Assembly (NCBI RefSeq): GCF_015354575.1
Contig: NZ_JACAFQ010000005.1
Coordinates: 56,056-91,435, forward strand
Reading direction: 5' to 3'
Origin: Pseudomonas sp. UFMG81
GTDB lineage: Bacteria; Pseudomonadota; Gammaproteobacteria; Pseudomonadales; Pseudomonadaceae
Length of the DNA stretch: 35,380 bases
Part shown: in pieces, positions 32,044-35,380 of the stretch
Layout: every line of letters begins with the position of its first letter
How positions within the stretch are numbered: the first letter of the stretch is position 1
Translations under genes and position numbers: made by a program
Notes under the pieces: model-generated
Seen by the model: only the letters and a program-made list of their open reading frames with translations
Databases searched by the model: none
Told to the model about the DNA's origin: nothing

Positions 32044-32147
32044 GGGGCTGCTGCGCAGCCCTTTCGCGACACAAGGCCGCTCCTACAGGGGACCGCGATT
32101 TCCTGTAGGAGCGGCCTTGTGTCGCGAAAGGGCCGCAATGCGGCCCC
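32044..32147. repeat. REP inverted pair R13 (type A)
   Basis: Facing AGGAGCGGCCTTGTGTCGCG units with long arms (32044-32089, 32102-32147) and GC hairpins at both ends. It fills the convergent gap between the SulP gene and aroE. Confidence 0.93.
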
Positions 32148-32159
32148 AAAATCTCGAAT

Positions 32160-32984
32160 TCAGCCGCGAGCTAGCTGCCGACGCAGCTCATCCAGCACCG
32201 GCCCGGTCTCAGGCCGAACCCCACGCCAAATGAAGAACGCCTCGGCCGCCTGCTCCGCCAGCATCCCCAACCCATCCAGCACCTTAGCCGCACCCAGCTT
32301 GCTCGCCCACTGGCAGAACGGCGTCGGCTCCTTGCCATACATCATGTCGTAGCAAACGGTACGCCCCGCCTCGACCAGGCTGTCGGCAATCGGCGGCAGC
32401 TCGCCCGCCAGGCTCGCCGAGGTGGCGTTGATGATCACGTCCACCGGCTCCTGCAACCAGGCAAAACCGCTGGCCACCACCGGCCCCAGCTCGTCGAACT
32501 CACGGGCCAGTTGCTCAGCCTTTTCTACGGTACGGTTGGCGATCACCAGTGACTGCGGCTTGTGCGCCAGGATCGGCTCCAGCACGCCACGCACCGCGCC
32601 ACCGGCACCCAGGATGAGGATGCGCTTGCCGGCCAGCTCGACCCCGGCGTTGACGGTAAGGTCGCGCACAAGCCCGGCGCCATCGGTGTTGTCACCCTGC
32701 AGCGTGCCGTCGGCCAGCTTGCTCAAGGTGTTCACCGCGCCGGCACGCTGGGCACGCGGGGTGAGGCTGTCGCACAGGCGGTAGGCCTCTTCCTTGAACG
32801 GCACGGTGACGTTGGCGCCGCTGCCTTGCTTGAAGAAGCCCCGGGCGCAGTCGCTGAACTCGTCCAGCGGCGCCAGCAGGGTGGCGTACTCCAGGTCCTC
32901 GCCGGTCTGGTCGGCGAACAGGCGGTGGATCAGCGGCGACTTGCTGTGGCCGATGGGGTTACCGAAAACGACGTACTGGTCCAT
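32160..32984 (-). CDS. aroE: Shikimate dehydrogenase (NADP+)
   Basis: A 274-aa enzyme for the fourth shikimate step, reducing 3-dehydroshikimate to shikimate. Substrate residues are in [16 protein letters not shown]; catalytic Lys64 is in NVTVPFK and Asp101 in GDNTDGAG. The nucleotide loop is [10 protein letters not shown] and [11 protein letters not shown]. The ATG at 32982-32984 ([10 protein letters not shown]) is the family start, with GAGGATCACCC as ribosome site. It is 25 nt downstream of hemF in the same operon. Confidence 0.96.
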   Translation of the reverse strand: MDQYVVFGNPIGHSKSPLIHRLFADQTGEDLEYATLLAPLDEFSDCARGFFKQGSGANVTVPFKEEAYRLCDSLTPRAQRAGAVNTLSKLADGTLQGDNTDGAGLVRDLTVNAGVELAGKRILILGAGGAVRGVLEPILAHKPQSLVIANRTVEKAEQLAREFDELGPVVASGFAWLQEPVDVIINATSASLAGELPPIADSLVEAGRTVCYDMMYGKEPTPFCQWASKLGAAKVLDGLGMLAEQAAEAFFIWRGVRPETGPVLDELRRQLARG

Positions 32985-33009
32985 GGGTGATCCTCGGGTT
33001 TCCACAGGC

Positions 33010-35031
<2,022 letters not shown>

Positions 35032-35037
35032 GATCCT

Positions 35038-35141
35038 GGGGCTGCTGCGCAGCCCTTTCGCGACACAAGGCCGCTCCTACAGAGGATCGCGATCACCTGT
35101 AGGAGCGGCCTTGTGTCGCGAAAGGGGCGCGCAGCGGCCCC
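35038..35141. repeat. REP inverted pair R14 (type A)
   Basis: Facing AGGAGCGGCCTTGTGTCGCG units (35038-35082, 35097-35141) with GC hairpins on both ends, in the convergent gap after the quinone oxidoreductase gene. It is very similar to R13. Confidence 0.93.
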
Positions 35142-35193
35142 AGCAGACCCAAGTCAAACGCAAGTTCAAAACATAGCCCGCGATAGCGCCAAC

Positions 35194-35379
35194 TTAGTCA
35201 CTAGAACCTTGGTTCACTGGCGCCGACTCAATGCCCTCAAGCATCGCCTCCACCACCCCCTCCGCCATTTCCAACGAATGCAGGCTGGACCAGAACATCC
35301 CCCGCCCCTCGTCCCGCAGGTGGTCGAGCGCCTTGATGCCGGTGTCGTAGGCGCAGCGCAAGTAGAGCGCTACATGCAC
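35194..35379 (-). CDS. Hypothetical protein, C-terminal fragment
   Basis: Only the last 61 codons are in the window; the 5' end is beyond the right edge. In-window sequence includes YLRCAYDTGIKALDHLRDEG, FWSSLHSLEMAEGVVEAMLEGIE and the end VNQGSSD. The only possible start inside is a GTG at the edge, so the real start is probably outside. The amphipathic helical character resembles small Pseudomonas-specific proteins, but I do not recognise a family. Confidence 0.65.
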   Translation of the reverse strand: MHVALYLRCAYDTGIKALDHLRDEGRGMFWSSLHSLEMAEGVVEAMLEGIESAPVNQGSSD

Positions 35380-35380
35380 C

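Overview
This window is chromosomal DNA from a Pseudomonas of the P. putida group. The evidence is the high GC content, the gene order (caa3 oxidase, sulP/carbonic anhydrase, prlC, trpI-trpBA, betC, aroE-hemF, qor), and many paired REP palindromes of the types known from P. putida. The order matches what I remember of the origin-proximal region of P. putida KT2440, but I could not check this. I see no prophage, insertion sequence, CRISPR array, tRNA or rRNA. This is core genome rather than an island.

Layout. 1-187 is the tail of a MetQ/NlpA lipoprotein. 203-8748 is a respiratory block on the minus strand: coxB, coxA, ctaG and coxC encode a caa3-type cytochrome c oxidase whose subunit II carries a fused cytochrome c. 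They are followed by SURF1, a small membrane-anchored C-x3-C protein, heme A synthase (ctaA), heme O synthase (cyoE) and SCO. A plus-strand twin-TM gene (4147-4350) sits between the oxidase and assembly operons. 9131-9772 is a conserved unknown. 9906-12349 is a beta-carbonic anhydrase/SulP pair, probably for bicarbonate. 12834-16406 holds a radical SAM gene behind a LexA-type operator, then prlC-yheV. 16509-19990 holds a gamma-carbonic-anhydrase-like protein, a HAD hydrolase, a lipoprotein aminopeptidase and two tandem paralogous lipoproteins. 20131-23099 holds small stress-type genes (two DUF1161 paralogues, OsmC, dodecin, DUF883) and a luciferase-like monooxygenase. 23096-26240 is trpI divergent from trpBA. 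26332-32031 holds a DOPA-dioxygenase-like gene and the choline-O-sulfate locus (LysR regulator, betC, choline-binding protein, SulP). 32160-35031 holds hemF-aroE, divergent from a quinone oxidoreductase. A gene fragment ends the window.

The genes group into pathways: aerobic terminal respiration with heme A and copper insertion; CO2/bicarbonate handling; the last two steps of tryptophan synthesis under TrpI; and choline sulfate breakdown, where BetC releases choline and sulfate and a SulP carrier lies beside it. Recognisable control sites include a LexA box inside a 46-bp perfect palindrome (13893-13938), an Anr/FNR box between hemF and qor (33989-34002), a TrpI-like site (23999-24015) and a LysR-type palindrome over the start codon of the choline-sulfate regulator (27735-27749).

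The most unusual signals are: six exact DnaA boxes (TTATCCACA) within 2.8 kb of the choline-sulfate locus; fourteen REP inverted pairs that fill every convergent gap of 60 bp or more; a REP pair placed in the predicted trpBA leader; a SCO reading frame with no stop before the window edge; and an uncharacterised SCO/thioredoxin-like protein in the oxidase assembly operon. No wholly new multi-gene system is evident.
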